Assembly (NCBI GenBank): GCA_030829545.1
Contig: JAURAI010000007.1
Span: 1-64,000, forward strand
DNA: 64,000 nucleotides
From: Candidatus Poseidonia sp.
GTDB lineage: Archaea > Thermoplasmatota > Poseidoniia > Poseidoniales > Poseidoniaceae
Direction: 5' to 3'
The position numbers and the translations under genes were made by a program. The notes under the pieces are model-generated. The model was not told the DNA's origin and did no database searches. It worked only from the letters and a program-made list of their open reading frames with translations. This document shows positions 23,449 to 33,164 of this stretch, piece after piece (position 1 is the stretch's first letter; every line of letters starts with the position of its first letter).

Positions 23449-26280
23449 ATGTCAAGCGAATTAACACCCGTCGATGAAGTCGCTTGGCAAAAAAAATGGT
23501 CGGATGCATCCATCTTTGAAGCCGTCATAACGGAGGGTAAACCCTCCTTTTACTGTCTTGAAATGTATCCCTATCCGTCGGGAAAAATGCATATGGGTCA
23601 CGTGAGAAATTACTCCATTGGTGACGCAGTAGCTCGGTTCAAGCGACTTATGGGCTTTGATGTACTGTATCCAATGGGCTTTGACTCCTTTGGGATGCCT
23701 GCTGAAAATGCAGCCATCGCAGAAGGCGGTCATCCGCACGACATCACGGAGCGGAACATGGCCTCAATCACCGAGCAAATCAAACGAATGGGGTTCTCCT
23801 ATGACTGGGGACGCCTGCTCAAAAGCCACGATCCAAACTACTACAAGTGGAATCAATGGTTCTTCACCAAATTCATGGAGCATGGACTTGCACGCCGTGA
23901 ACACGCACCTGTGAATTGGTGTAGTGCCTGCAATACTGTTCTTGCCAACGAGCAAGTCAAAGCAGGTCGTTGCTGGCGATGCAACGGTCCGGTTGAACAA
24001 AAAGAAATGAATCAATGGTTCCTTGACACCCCTGCTTACTGTCAAGAATTGCTTGACGGTTTGGACACCATCGATTTCCCCGAGAATGTCAAATCCCTTC
24101 AGCGAGATTGGTTGGGTCGCTCTGAGGGTGCTAACATTCAATTTGGTTTGGAAGGGCGAGACGAGACCATCGAAGTGTTCACCACGCGACCGGATACACT
24201 CTTTGGCGTCACCTTCGTGACTTTAGCACCTGAACACCCGCTGGCTGAAACAATCGTCAAGGGGACTGACCGCGAAGCAGAATGGAAGGATTTGTACGAC
24301 GAAGTATCCATTATGACTGAATTTGACCGCATCAAGAACATGAAGAAGAAGAAAGGTATGTTTTCTGGATGCTATGCAATTCACCCTCTTACCAACGAAC
24401 GAGTGCCTATTTGGATTGGCAATTTCGTTATCGCAAGTTACGGAACTGGAGCAGTGATGGCCGTCCCTGCTCACGACGAGCGTGACTTTGAATTTGCATC
24501 CCAGTACGACATCCCCATCCGCCGAGTATTGGTGATGGAGGAAGGTGCACAGCATGATGGCGAACTCAAAAAGGCCGAAACTGATGACGGATGGATGGTT
24601 AACAGCCCTATCGATGGTTTTGACGGACGTTACGGACAGGAAGCGCGAAATGCTGTTTGTGAAGCCCTTGAAGCAGCCGGTTGCGGACACCGATTGGTGA
24701 ATTGGAAATTACGCCCTTGGCTTATTTCCCGCCAACGTTACTGGGGTACACCCATCCCTGTGATTTATTGTGAGGACTGTGGAACCGTGCCCGTTCCCGA
24801 TGAAGACCTGCCAGTGGTCTTGCCACGCGACGTCGTCTTTAGCGGTGAAGGTAATCCGCTTGAAACCTCAGCCAGCTTCCTTCACGTAGCATGTCCTACA
24901 TGCGGTAAGGATGCCCGAAGGGAAACCGATACGATGGACACCTTCATCGATTCTTCATGGTACTTTTTGCGCTATACAGACCCTGGCAATGATACGCAAG
25001 CCTTTGCAAAAGCAATTGCAGACCACTGGATGCAGGTCGATTTCTACTGTGGCGGCATTGAGCATGCACAAATGCACCTCATTTACGCCAGGTTCATGAC
25101 CAAAGCACTTCGCGACATGGGTCTCACGACGATTGATGAGCCGTTCAATGAATTGCTTTGCCAAGGGATGGTCAACAAAGCAGCACCGTTTTGTTCAGAT
25201 TGCGGTGTAACGCTCACGGTCGACCATGCCATCGGCTCACCATGCCCTCATTGCAGTAAGGAACTGGGCTCACGCTCAGCAAAGATGAGTAAATCGACCG
25301 GCAACACCGTCTCTCCAGAGGACATGATTGAGCGTTATGGGGCAGATACCGTCCGCCTCTTCATTCTCTTCGCTGCGAATCCAACTGCAGGTATGGATTG
25401 GTCAGATACAGCACTCGAAGCGAACCATCGCGTCGTGTTGCAACTGCAAGGTATTCCTGATTACATGAACGAGTGGAACGGTGGCGAAGGGCCAATGGAT
25501 GCATGGCTTGAAGCACGGTTCGAACAGCGCCGCCTTGAATTCATTGCAGCAATGGACGAATACGATCTTCGCAGAGCCGTTGAAGTTTCACACTTTGAGA
25601 TTATCAAAGACATCAACTGGTACACGCGACGGGGTGGCCTCAACGGTGAAATGGCGAACAAGATGCTTCCAGTTTGGGCTCAAATGGTTTCTACATCTAC
25701 GCCCCACCTTGCCGAAGAATGGTGGGAAGGTATGGCTTCAACAGAGGGCTTTGTTTCCTCAAGTCTCATGCCGCTTCCCATTGAATCAACCACAACGGCA
25801 CTTGTCAACCTCGCTGGGGAACAGTACATTCGAGATTTCCTTGAACAAGCCCGCAAGATCAAGGGTGTTGCAGAACGTCATCTCGGGCAACCGGCCTCCG
25901 AAGCAACCATTGTGGTGAGTCCATCGTGGAAGCGAACGCTTGCTCAAGCCGCACTGAATTTTGTTATTGAAGGGGGTCATCCAAAACAATTCATGCCACT
26001 GCTCAAAGAAATGCCAATAGCTCAAGGTGACCGCATGGGTGAAATCATGGGCTTCTGGGGCAAGAAAATGCTCCCTCAAGTTTTCAAGTGGGACGATGCC
26101 TCACGGGAAATCATCTGTTCAACGCTTGATGAAGAAGCCGTGCTGGCTGCAGCGAGTGATTTCATCGCCACAGAACTCAATCTCAAAACAGTCCTCATTG
26201 TTGAAGGCGAGTCGGAAAGCGATACGACCGGGCGAGCAGGCTCAGCAATGCCGCTTTCACCTGCCGTCGTCTATGTGTGA
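23449..26280 (+). CDS. leuS: Leucyl-tRNA synthetase, bacterial type
   Basis: A 943-residue class I synthetase that charges tRNA-Leu. The HIGH-like motif is HMGH (48-51) in PYPSGKMHMGHVRNY, and KMSKS is at 612-616. The first zinc-binding region NWCSACNTVLANEQV...CWRC and its following KEMNQWFL, the editing domain with TTRPDTLFGV and a GTGAVMAVPAHDERDF segment, are all arranged as in bacterial LeuRS. Archaeal LeuRS differs in sequence and insertion order. An added CxxC...CPHC pair precedes KMSKS (CSDCGVTLT...CPHC). The gene is thus of bacterial origin in an otherwise archaeal context. Its stop lies 2 bases from the end of the convergent TSP3 gene. The upstream hairpin may affect expression. Confidence 0.96.
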   Translation: MSSELTPVDEVAWQKKWSDASIFEAVITEGKPSFYCLEMYPYPSGKMHMGHVRNYSIGDAVARFKRLMGFDVLYPMGFDSFGMPAENAAIAEGGHPHDITERNMASITEQIKRMGFSYDWGRLLKSHDPNYYKWNQWFFTKFMEHGLARREHAPVNWCSACNTVLANEQVKAGRCWRCNGPVEQKEMNQWFLDTPAYCQELLDGLDTIDFPENVKSLQRDWLGRSEGANIQFGLEGRDETIEVFTTRPDTLFGVTFVTLAPEHPLAETIVKGTDREAEWKDLYDEVSIMTEFDRIKNMKKKKGMFSGCYAIHPLTNERVPIWIGNFVIASYGTGAVMAVPAHDERDFEFASQYDIPIRRVLVMEEGAQHDGELKKAETDDGWMVNSPIDGFDGRYGQEARNAVCEALEAAGCGHRLVNWKLRPWLISRQRYWGTPIPVIYCEDCGTVPVPDEDLPVVLPRDVVFSGEGNPLETSASFLHVACPTCGKDARRETDTMDTFIDSSWYFLRYTDPGNDTQAFAKAIADHWMQVDFYCGGIEHAQMHLIYARFMTKALRDMGLTTIDEPFNELLCQGMVNKAAPFCSDCGVTLTVDHAIGSPCPHCSKELGSRSAKMSKSTGNTVSPEDMIERYGADTVRLFILFAANPTAGMDWSDTALEANHRVVLQLQGIPDYMNEWNGGEGPMDAWLEARFEQRRLEFIAAMDEYDLRRAVEVSHFEIIKDINWYTRRGGLNGEMANKMLPVWAQMVSTSTPHLAEEWWEGMASTEGFVSSSLMPLPIESTTTALVNLAGEQYIRDFLEQARKIKGVAERHLGQPASEATIVVSPSWKRTLAQAALNFVIEGGHPKQFMPLLKEMPIAQGDRMGEIMGFWGKKMLPQVFKWDDASREIICSTLDEEAVLAAASDFIATELNLKTVLIVEGESESDTTGRAGSAMPLSPAVVYV

Positions 26281-26282
26281 GG

Positions 26283-28988
26283 TTATTCTTCGCCTTGTGG
26301 AATCGCTATCATGTTCTTCCCGGTAACGCTTCCTTGGCTTGAAGGCGGCAGGCGTGGTCCTACTCGTTGATTGCTGCTGATGAAGGCCCAGATGAGAATC
26401 AGTCCAGCGAAGATGAAGATATAGCCTGCAAGACCGATTCCTCCGTCATCGTCTTCACTGGAAGGGGTGATTGTACCTGTTTGACAACCTTGCTGGTCAA
26501 CAACGGCATTACCCGGCGTGTTGAGGCAGAAATCAAAGGCATTGGACACACCATCTCCGTCGCCATCAAGTTGGAATTGACTGCACCCGTTCAAATTAAT
26601 TTGATTGGCAGGGTCTGAATTTGGACAGGTATCGAGTGGATCAAGCACACCGTCTTGGTCATCATCATCGTCTTCAACAGCGTCAATGCACCCGTCGGCG
26701 TCAGCATCCTGGCCGACCTGTGCCACACCGATCAACCCTCGTGGGCAGCGATCGTTGGTGTCTAGAACTCCGTCTGCATCATCGTCGTTATCTTCGGTTT
26801 CATCAAGGCAACCATCCCCATCGTGGTCCACGTCAGCCGCATTGACGGCCCACCCTTTCTCGCCCAAGAGGCAAGCATCGACAGCGTCATCCACGCCGTC
26901 ACCATCATCGTCTTCATCCATGGTTGCATCCAAGCAACCATCTTGGTCGTAATCGTTGTTCACGTCAGATTGCCAGGGGTTGAAATCACGAGGGCACAGG
27001 TCATCGGGGACGTTGATGCCATCGCCGTCGATGTCGAGGTCACACGCATCCCCAACTCCATCTCCGTCGAGGTCGGTTTGTGTTGGATTGGCAATCTCCG
27101 GGCAGTTGTCTTGCTGGTCAACAAACCCATCCCCGTCGTTGTCTTCATCGGAACATCCATCTCCTTCTACATCATTTTCAGGGGTGGAAACCCATCCAAG
27201 TGGGCCACGTGGGCACAGATCGTCGGTATCGAAGATTCCGTCTTCATCATCGTCAAAATCTTCCGTAAGGTCGCGACAGCCATCCCCATCATGGTCGCTA
27301 AGAGGGTTCGCACTCCATCCGATGTCTCCGTAGGGACAATCATCGGAATTATCCATGACGCCGTCCTCATCGTCATCGTCATCACAAATGTCTCCGAACG
27401 GATCATTGTCAAAATTCAATTGATCGGTATTGGGTATCCGCGGACAATTGTCAATTCCATCAAGAATCCCGTCAGCATCAAGATCGGTTTCATACATCCA
27501 AATCCCGATATCGTAGTTGTTACGCTGGTCAAAGTGATGGCTGCCATAGGTTGCGTCAGCATTTGATTTGAAACCAACAACGGGCGAGCCGTTTCCACTC
27601 ATTGAGAGGACACTAGGGAGATCATTTCCGCTTCCACCTGCAGATATAGCCCAGTCCCAAGCCCCATCAGGCTGGTGTTTGGCGAGGAAGATATCGTAGT
27701 GATTTCCATCGTTAATTCCGTCAATATCAGAGAGTACAAATTCACCAAGGGTGATGCTTCCCGTTGTTTTTCCGAGGAGAAGAGATTCGCCTTGTGCAGA
27801 GATTTGGACCGCCGTCACGTGGTCGGCGCCGTCACCTCCGTATCCATTCACTTCAATCCAAGAACCCGTAGGAGAAAGATGGGCTTCAAAGAAGTCAACC
27901 CACAAAGCTGCTTGAAGTTCAAGTTCACCAAAGGTCATGTTGCCAAGATAATCTCCTACGACGACCATTCCACCTGCTTGATGCCCTTTACAGTCTGTGA
28001 CCATGCCATCGGAAGGTCCGGTGGCAGCACTCGCCCAGACCCATCCGTCGTTGTCGTATTGACCAATGCCAATGTTTGCTCCATCGTTGGGATTCATTTG
28101 TAGTTCATTCGAACCAAAGACAACGGTTTCAAGGAAGGTAACGGCGATGTAGTGATTGCCAATTCCGTCTTCACATAGTGCCGTAGCATCTTCAATCGGT
28201 TGAGGTGAAAACACGCTGTGCATGAAGATGTGTTGTCCCGAAGAATCCATCCCAATGATAGCAATCTGTTCTTCGGTTAGACTGCCAGCTGAACTTTCAT
28301 TCCCAGAAATTAATTCTCCCCGGTGGAGGATAGCGAGATGGATTTCGTCCATTTCTGTGACCATCAAGTCTGTCACGGTCATCTGAAATTCATTTGAAAA
28401 TTCTTTGGCCCACATCCAAGTACCATCGGGGTGGAGGGCGGCAATAAAGAGAGCATCTTCATGGTCTTGTTGGGATTTGTTGAGTGGGTCCAATTCTCCC
28501 AAGGTGAGGTTGCACGAATCGCCGAGTGTCATGCCACAGAAGATACCAGCCACGATGATACTTCCATCGGAAAGCTGGGCAGCATGTGTGATCCGATCAA
28601 GTCCAATGCTGCTTTCAGATGAGGTTTGAACCCAACTACCGTTTTCAGCAATCCATCCGAGAAACATATCTTCTCCAAATGAAGAATCATTGCTTGAATA
28701 ACCTACGACATCGCCATCAAAAGCAATGGTCTGCTCAAAAGAGCCAACCACCATCATGCCTCCGTTATCGAGGGGCATCAAGCCACTGATTGTTTCGCCA
28801 TTTGAACCTCCAGCAACGGCTAACCATCCGGTCGTGTTGCTTTCCGTACTTTCCATAACCGATTGCTCAACCAACATGTTTTCTTGAGCAGCCCATGCAG
28901 GTAGATGAGTAAAACTCAAACAGAGCATGAGGCCGGTGAGCAGAGTGCATGCGATGATGCGCATGGTTGGATGAGAATGTCCTTGCAT
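26283..28988 (-). CDS. Exported TSP3-repeat protein with beta-propeller-like N-terminal half
   Basis: A 901-residue protein. The signal peptide (about 1-34) ends LPAWAA. Residues about 45-495 consist of repeated units with phrases such as LSDGSIIVAGIF, DGTWMWAKEF, GNMTFGELEL and DGAWDWAISAGG. This is the pattern of SBBP-type beta-propeller repeats. Residues about 501-836 are thrombospondin type 3 calcium-binding repeats (DLDGDGVGDACD, DNDGDGFVDQQDNCP). A single membrane helix (about 849-872, GLAGYIFIFAGLILIWAF) and a short basic tail follow. The layout parallels the WD40/TSP3 protein at 17.3 kb: propeller outside, calcium stalk, anchor. It probably projects from the cell surface; the ligand is unknown. 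A TATAAT-like element is about 20 bases upstream. Confidence 0.82.
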   Translation of the reverse strand: MQGHSHPTMRIIACTLLTGLMLCLSFTHLPAWAAQENMLVEQSVMESTESNTTGWLAVAGGSNGETISGLMPLDNGGMMVVGSFEQTIAFDGDVVGYSSNDSSFGEDMFLGWIAENGSWVQTSSESSIGLDRITHAAQLSDGSIIVAGIFCGMTLGDSCNLTLGELDPLNKSQQDHEDALFIAALHPDGTWMWAKEFSNEFQMTVTDLMVTEMDEIHLAILHRGELISGNESSAGSLTEEQIAIIGMDSSGQHIFMHSVFSPQPIEDATALCEDGIGNHYIAVTFLETVVFGSNELQMNPNDGANIGIGQYDNDGWVWASAATGPSDGMVTDCKGHQAGGMVVVGDYLGNMTFGELELQAALWVDFFEAHLSPTGSWIEVNGYGGDGADHVTAVQISAQGESLLLGKTTGSITLGEFVLSDIDGINDGNHYDIFLAKHQPDGAWDWAISAGGSGNDLPSVLSMSGNGSPVVGFKSNADATYGSHHFDQRNNYDIGIWMYETDLDADGILDGIDNCPRIPNTDQLNFDNDPFGDICDDDDDEDGVMDNSDDCPYGDIGWSANPLSDHDGDGCRDLTEDFDDDEDGIFDTDDLCPRGPLGWVSTPENDVEGDGCSDEDNDGDGFVDQQDNCPEIANPTQTDLDGDGVGDACDLDIDGDGINVPDDLCPRDFNPWQSDVNNDYDQDGCLDATMDEDDDGDGVDDAVDACLLGEKGWAVNAADVDHDGDGCLDETEDNDDDADGVLDTNDRCPRGLIGVAQVGQDADADGCIDAVEDDDDDQDGVLDPLDTCPNSDPANQINLNGCSQFQLDGDGDGVSNAFDFCLNTPGNAVVDQQGCQTGTITPSSEDDDGGIGLAGYIFIFAGLILIWAFISSNQRVGPRLPPSSQGSVTGKNMIAIPQGEE
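26480..27495 (-). repeat. Thrombospondin type 3 repeat array inside the exported protein gene
   Basis: About 335 codons of D-x-DGDG-x-x-D units, most with a paired-cysteine spacing, encoded on the minus strand. The acidic repeats leave long open antisense frames that should not be called as genes. Confidence 0.85.
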
Positions 28989-29060
28989 AATAATTGCTTG
29001 CGGGTATAATCTTTGTAATTGAAGCGAGGTTTCATTGGGTGTCGCCTCCAGTAGGCTACC

Positions 29061-30095
29061 ATGGGTCGTCCCTCTAACAACAATAATTCCTCCCGACGGC
29101 GTTCATCAAGACCAAAACGATACGGGGGACCCTCTCGCTCGCATCTCATTGAGCGGTCAGCAGCAGAAGCCAAAACGATGAATGAACGGGCTGAAGCACG
29201 TTTCGAACGCTCACCCCCGCCCATGGCCTTCCCCGAACCCTTGGATTCTCCGCAACGCTTTGATTTTGAATGGGAATTAAATCCAGTTCCTTTGTCTACC
29301 GAAGAGAAAGTCGCTGCAGAGGTGGTTCAACGAGGCCATTTCGGGTGGCTCGAGGATGACCGCGTTGATGAAATTGCAAACTTTGTAGATTCAGAAAACA
29401 TGACACTTGACCAGGCTCTCTCACTCCGTTCAGCCCTGCTCCAGCAAAAAACAGTATATTCTCACGGGCGTTTGAAATCAAAAAGTAGGGAACTCGCGAA
29501 ACACTACCGGGCAGGGACGTCGATCATCGAATTGTCACAAAAGTATGACTTTCCTCCAATGAATATTTTCCGTGTGGTCCTCGAGGCCATGGGGTGGTCA
29601 AAGAAGAAGATCAAAGAGAGCCTTCGGGACCCCTCTTCGATGAAGTCCAGAGAACGAGAAGAGTTTGAGGCAGCAGAGGCGGCAGATCGCGTTTCAAATG
29701 TTGACCAGTCGGAAGTCCAAGTACGCGCCGACCTGTTTGAAGACATCCTCGCAGATTGGTTTGAGGAAAAAGGAGTCCGCCTCCGCCGCCAACCGGAAAT
29801 GGTCAAGCAACAAATGACCGATCATGGCCGTCCAATCCGTACGCCAGATTTGCTTTTCCTTGACCATGTATACATCAACGGCGAGCCCATTGCTTGGATT
29901 GATGCAAAACATTTCTACGGGGCCGACGTGGACTTCCAACGCAAAAAAATGCGCAAACAAATGAATCGTTATATCGACGAATGGGGGAGTGGAGCCATCG
30001 TATTCCGCCACGGCTTCAGTGAAAACCTGTACATGCCTGGCGTGCTCATGCTCGATTCGAGTCAAGTCGATTTGACTCGTCTCGATTCGGATTGA
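29061..30095 (+). CDS. TPD-family PD-(D/E)XK nuclease, homologue of human CDIN1 (C15orf41)
   Basis: A 344-residue protein whose C-terminal part carries the motif that names the TPD family: RTPDLLFL (Thr261-Pro-Asp263) followed by WIDAKHFYG (Asp281-x-Lys283), the metal-binding core of a PD-(D/E)XK nuclease. The following YIDEWGSGAIVFRHGFSENL matches the end of CDIN1-type proteins. Residues about 95-200 form two helix-turn-helix-like segments (LAKHYRAGTSIIELSQKYDFPPMNIFRVVLE), as in the human protein. The first 40 residues are basic and disordered. Its substrate is unknown; CDIN1 is linked to congenital dyserythropoietic anaemia in humans through codanin. It overlaps the convergent pantoate kinase gene by 50 bases. 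Confidence 0.85.
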   Translation: MGRPSNNNNSSRRRSSRPKRYGGPSRSHLIERSAAEAKTMNERAEARFERSPPPMAFPEPLDSPQRFDFEWELNPVPLSTEEKVAAEVVQRGHFGWLEDDRVDEIANFVDSENMTLDQALSLRSALLQQKTVYSHGRLKSKSRELAKHYRAGTSIIELSQKYDFPPMNIFRVVLEAMGWSKKKIKESLRDPSSMKSREREEFEAAEAADRVSNVDQSEVQVRADLFEDILADWFEEKGVRLRRQPEMVKQQMTDHGRPIRTPDLLFLDHVYINGEPIAWIDAKHFYGADVDFQRKKMRKQMNRYIDEWGSGAIVFRHGFSENLYMPGVLMLDSSQVDLTRLDSD

Positions 30096-31122
30096 CTGCT
30101 GGTGAAATTGACGACATCAATACATGCAATCCACGTGCTTTGATGGCATCTGCTAAGTTTGAGAAGGCATCCAAATCAAGGGGTTCATCCAAGCGCCGTG
30201 GCAATACCACAACAGAGTTTCCAAGCATGCATAAGCGGCCTGCTAAGGAGCCCTGAACATTGAGGTTGAGCATGCAGTCGACCACCGTTTGATAGACCAA
30301 GGCACGAACTGGCTCGTCAAAAAGTCCCGATGATTCGGCAAAGAACCGAGACTGTTTCAAGAGTTCAGGCCATTGTTGTGCAGACCAAGGTCGCTGTGCC
30401 AGTACCTCTACACATGCATCTCCTGCTTGAGTGATGGACGCTTGCCATGTTTCGTCATCGATGTAAATGGAGGTGTGTCGAGCCTCCGCTTCTTCCCAGA
30501 CCAACAGGACGGAAGTTGGAGCATCAAAACTGAGGGCATGTCCCGGCCAACCAGGTGCTCCTGGCTGAATTCGTAACTCAACTCCGCCTACTGAACAGCC
30601 GAGCACATCGCCGAGGCCAGATCCGTGCTGGCGTTCAATGCGATGAGCGATTTTCAGGTACTGTGATGCGGTACCTCGCCCCGTCAATCCTTCAATGGCT
30701 TGTCCTAAGGCCATGAGACCGGAAGCGGACATACCAAATCCTTGACTTCTTGGACATTCAAGGTGGATGTTGAGGTCAAGTGATTCATGTTCTCGTAGAA
30801 GACGAGCATGGCGGCAGGCTTCAATCATGTCCTCGTAGAGTGATTTTTCTTCGATGAGAGTTCCATGACGGTCGGTGATGGTGATCGTACTTTCCTCTGG
30901 CCGTTTCGCCTCCAATCGGGCATCTGGCAAAATACCGTTCATTTTTACGAGGGAATCCACATCTTCGTTGTTGATGAGGTGAGCCTTGATTTTTACACCG
31001 TGTTCGATGGTAAAACCCGCACCTCTGCTTCCTTGATTACGAGGCAAACGAGCAGAGGTATCAATGGAGAACAACAAGGTGATGTGCCCGCCGACGCTGA
31101 CCTCAATCATGTTGCTCATCAT
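30046..31122 (-). CDS. Pantoate kinase (archaeal CoA pathway, GHMP family)
   Basis: A 358-residue GHMP-fold kinase of the archaeal pantoate kinase type, which phosphorylates pantoate before 4'-phosphopantothenate synthetase acts. Supporting features are the N-terminal VGGHITLLFSI, the family-typical GSRGAGFTIEHGV and the ATP-binding loop SQGFGMSASGLMALG. The LGDVLGCSVGGVELRIQPGAPG segment is characteristic of this group. It lies directly downstream of rpoD (45 bases), where other euryarchaea usually have ribosomal protein L18e. The start could be 31122 or the ATG at 31110 (MIEVS). It runs 50 bases into the end of the convergent nuclease gene. Confidence 0.88.
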   Translation of the reverse strand: MMSNMIEVSVGGHITLLFSIDTSARLPRNQGSRGAGFTIEHGVKIKAHLINNEDVDSLVKMNGILPDARLEAKRPEESTITITDRHGTLIEEKSLYEDMIEACRHARLLREHESLDLNIHLECPRSQGFGMSASGLMALGQAIEGLTGRGTASQYLKIAHRIERQHGSGLGDVLGCSVGGVELRIQPGAPGWPGHALSFDAPTSVLLVWEEAEARHTSIYIDDETWQASITQAGDACVEVLAQRPWSAQQWPELLKQSRFFAESSGLFDEPVRALVYQTVVDCMLNLNVQGSLAGRLCMLGNSVVVLPRRLDEPLDLDAFSNLADAIKARGLHVLMSSISPAVNPNRDESNRLDSNRA

Positions 31123-31167
31123 GCCCGAAGAGCAGGTCCTTGCTCAAGAAGACTGCGTGCTTGGCAA

Positions 31168-32109
31168 TCAAGCCAGCGCAGATGCGAGGTCTTCGTTGAG
31201 GTTGTCGAATCGAGTGCTCAATTCGTCAAGAGCCATGTTGAAGGCGGTCACTGGGTCAAGACTGCCATCGGTTTCGAATGAGAACACAAAGGCTCCATCG
31301 ACCGTCTCCATCGTAATGGCCTCGTCGAAATCACCGTCACGTCCTGTGCCGGCACCGACTTGGTGAAGTGCCTTCTCAAGGTCCATCACGTGGTTGATGT
31401 TGGTGATTTTCTTGTCCTTGCCAAACAACTTAGGGTCAATAGGGGTTCCGTCGGTTGTTGTCAAACCGAGGTCAAAGAGTACCTTGGCCTTCTTTGGCTT
31501 CTCAAGGACTGCGATTTGCTGTGGGCGGAAACCAACGGCAGCAACGGGTGACCACTTGGCGTGGTCACGGCCTCGTCCGAGAACAGCGAATGCATAGAAT
31601 TCAAGGAATTGACCCTTCGATAGGACCGTCAGCGGAATTTGCTTGTGCTCTTCACGGATGTCAAAGACAGGGTCTGAGATGGTCGTAATGTCTCCAGCGA
31701 ACACTGTTTTGAGTTCTTCTTCCGAATCGGACGATGGTCCTCGTGCGGAAAGGGTGTAGAGGACTTGGCACATTGGGCAACCCTTGTCCTTTTCAACAAC
31801 ATCTCGGCAGTTTTCACAGGCTTCTGGGAACACAAGTCCCTCATCAAGGTTGGTTGGGATGGGGATCATGGCCAATCGGTGAGCGATGACTTCATCGGGA
31901 AGTGCGTTGACAGATTCGACGACTTCGCCTTTGTTATCTTGGGTCACTCCTTGGGAGAAGTCAACACGGGTGATGGCCAACTTTGGGACATCTGCGATGA
32001 GTGCTCGGCGGATAGCGTTCACTTGGGATGAATCAGTATCACTGACGAGAATTCGAATTTCGTGACCCTGTGGCCATCCTTCTATAATTTCGGTCTTCAT
32101 CTTCTTCAC
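31168..32109 (-). CDS. rpoD: DNA-directed RNA polymerase subunit D (Rpo3)
   Basis: A 313-residue RNA polymerase subunit corresponding to eukaryotic Rpb3 and bacterial alpha. It forms the assembly platform with subunit L. N-terminal NAIRRALIADVPKLAI and VIAHRLAMIPIPTN are conserved dimerisation segments. A four-cysteine site C98-x2-C101-x9-C111-x2-C114 is compact, unlike the longer ferredoxin-like domain with Fe-S clusters of some archaea, and could bind zinc or one cluster. The protein is longer than most RpoD proteins because of a C-terminal segment after VFSFETDGSLDP. It is the last gene of the rps13-rps4-rps11-rpoD run, 6 bases after rps11. Confidence 0.95.
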   Translation of the reverse strand: MKKMKTEIIEGWPQGHEIRILVSDTDSSQVNAIRRALIADVPKLAITRVDFSQGVTQDNKGEVVESVNALPDEVIAHRLAMIPIPTNLDEGLVFPEACENCRDVVEKDKGCPMCQVLYTLSARGPSSDSEEELKTVFAGDITTISDPVFDIREEHKQIPLTVLSKGQFLEFYAFAVLGRGRDHAKWSPVAAVGFRPQQIAVLEKPKKAKVLFDLGLTTTDGTPIDPKLFGKDKKITNINHVMDLEKALHQVGAGTGRDGDFDEAITMETVDGAFVFSFETDGSLDPVTAFNMALDELSTRFDNLNEDLASALA

Positions 32110-32115
32110 CTGTTA

Positions 32116-32502
32116 TCAGACACGTCGTCCACGTCGTCCACCTTTCTTCTTGGTGCCGTCGTGTGCGATGGGTGTTACATCTTCAATTCGTGTAATGGTC
32201 ATGCCAGCACGAGTCAGAGCGCGAATTGCAGCTTGGGCTCCAGGCCCAGTATTGTTGGATTGGTTGCCACCTGGGGCACGGTACTTGACGATGAGTTCGT
32301 TGAACTCTTTGTCACGAAGTGCGTCAGCCATGCGTTCTGCGGCTCGAGTGGCAGCGAATTGACCGCCCTTGTCCTTTCCAGCCTTGACCACTTCGCCACC
32401 GTTACAGGTGGTGATGGTTTCGGCGCCGGTTAGGTCGGTAGCCGTCATCAGAATGTTGTTGTAGGAACTGAAGATGTTGACGATAGCCTTACGGGACATC
32501 AT
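32116..32502 (-). CDS. rps11: 30S ribosomal protein uS11
   Basis: A 128-residue uS11 that lines the mRNA exit and binds 16S rRNA in the platform. The segments [28 protein letters not shown] and [16 protein letters not shown] are typical, as is the basic end [11 protein letters not shown]. The start overlaps the rps4 stop by 4 bases (ATGA), and rpoD follows after 6 bases, as in most archaea. The protein begins [16 protein letters not shown] with two possible ATG codons. Confidence 0.97.
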   Translation of the reverse strand: MMSRKAIVNIFSSYNNILMTATDLTGAETITTCNGGEVVKAGKDKGGQFAATRAAERMADALRDKEFNELIVKYRAPGGNQSNNTGPGAQAAIRALTRAGMTITRIEDVTPIAHDGTKKKGGRRGRRV

Positions 32503-33152
32503 TCGCCACCTCCTTCTTTGATTGCTTCGTTGGATGCCTCTGCCGCTTCTTTCACTTCTTCAGCGAACTCAGGGGTAGCGACTGGATCAACTTCATCATC
32601 AGCATATTGTGCCATCTCACGGCGTCCTTCAATGGCCTTACGGATGGCGTGTTCTGGGTTGTTGAGGTCTGAGGAAGGGTGGTAGCGAAGTTCGTTTTCT
32701 TCATCACGAGATACCGGGTAGGAAGGAATCGTCACCTTTTGTTCGCCGATGCAGATTTGACCGTGAACGACCAGTTGGCGAGCTTGCTTCATGGTGCAGG
32801 CAAGTCCCTTGTAGTACACTTGGGCTTGCAGGCGGCGGGAAAGTACGTCTTCGGTGGAGAGCGAAAGAATATCGCCGAGTTCAGCGTTGGATTCGATGAA
32901 TCCTTTGCTGTAGAGTGAGTGAAGGAGGTCTTCCATCTCTCGCTTGCCGTGACCTTCGGTTGTGTCAACCATACCGATGAGGCGCATGGCTTGGCGTCGA
33001 TGGCGTCGGAGTTGAGACTTGGCCTTCCAGATTTCTTTCATGTTCTTGAGGCCATGATTGTCGCGCATTGCATGTTCTTCTTCGATGCGCTGTGCCTTCC
33101 AAGGATGGGATGGCGTGTCGTATTTAGGTCGTGAAAACTTTGGTTCTCCCAT
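32499..33152 (-). CDS. rps4: 30S ribosomal protein uS4
   Basis: A 217-residue uS4, an early assembly protein of the small subunit. The N-terminal part [18 protein letters not shown] is typical for the archaeal form. The S4 RNA-binding domain has [22 protein letters not shown] at about residues 125-150. The C-terminal about 35 residues are acidic and Ala/Glu rich, longer than in many archaea, and probably disordered. It begins 12 bases after rps13 and overlaps rps11 by 4 bases, so all are in one transcript. Confidence 0.97.
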   Translation of the reverse strand: MGEPKFSRPKYDTPSHPWKAQRIEEEHAMRDNHGLKNMKEIWKAKSQLRRHRRQAMRLIGMVDTTEGHGKREMEDLLHSLYSKGFIESNAELGDILSLSTEDVLSRRLQAQVYYKGLACTMKQARQLVVHGQICIGEQKVTIPSYPVSRDEENELRYHPSSDLNNPEHAIRKAIEGRREMAQYADDEVDPVATPEFAEEVKEAAEASNEAIKEGGGE

Positions 33153-33164
33153 GATTTAGCCCCC

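Noticed and set aside
26823-27566. Plus-strand frame of 247 codons opposite the second TSP3 array
   Set aside because: It is the antisense shadow of acidic repeats (Val/Ile-rich product from GTC/ATC), with no support from composition or neighbours.
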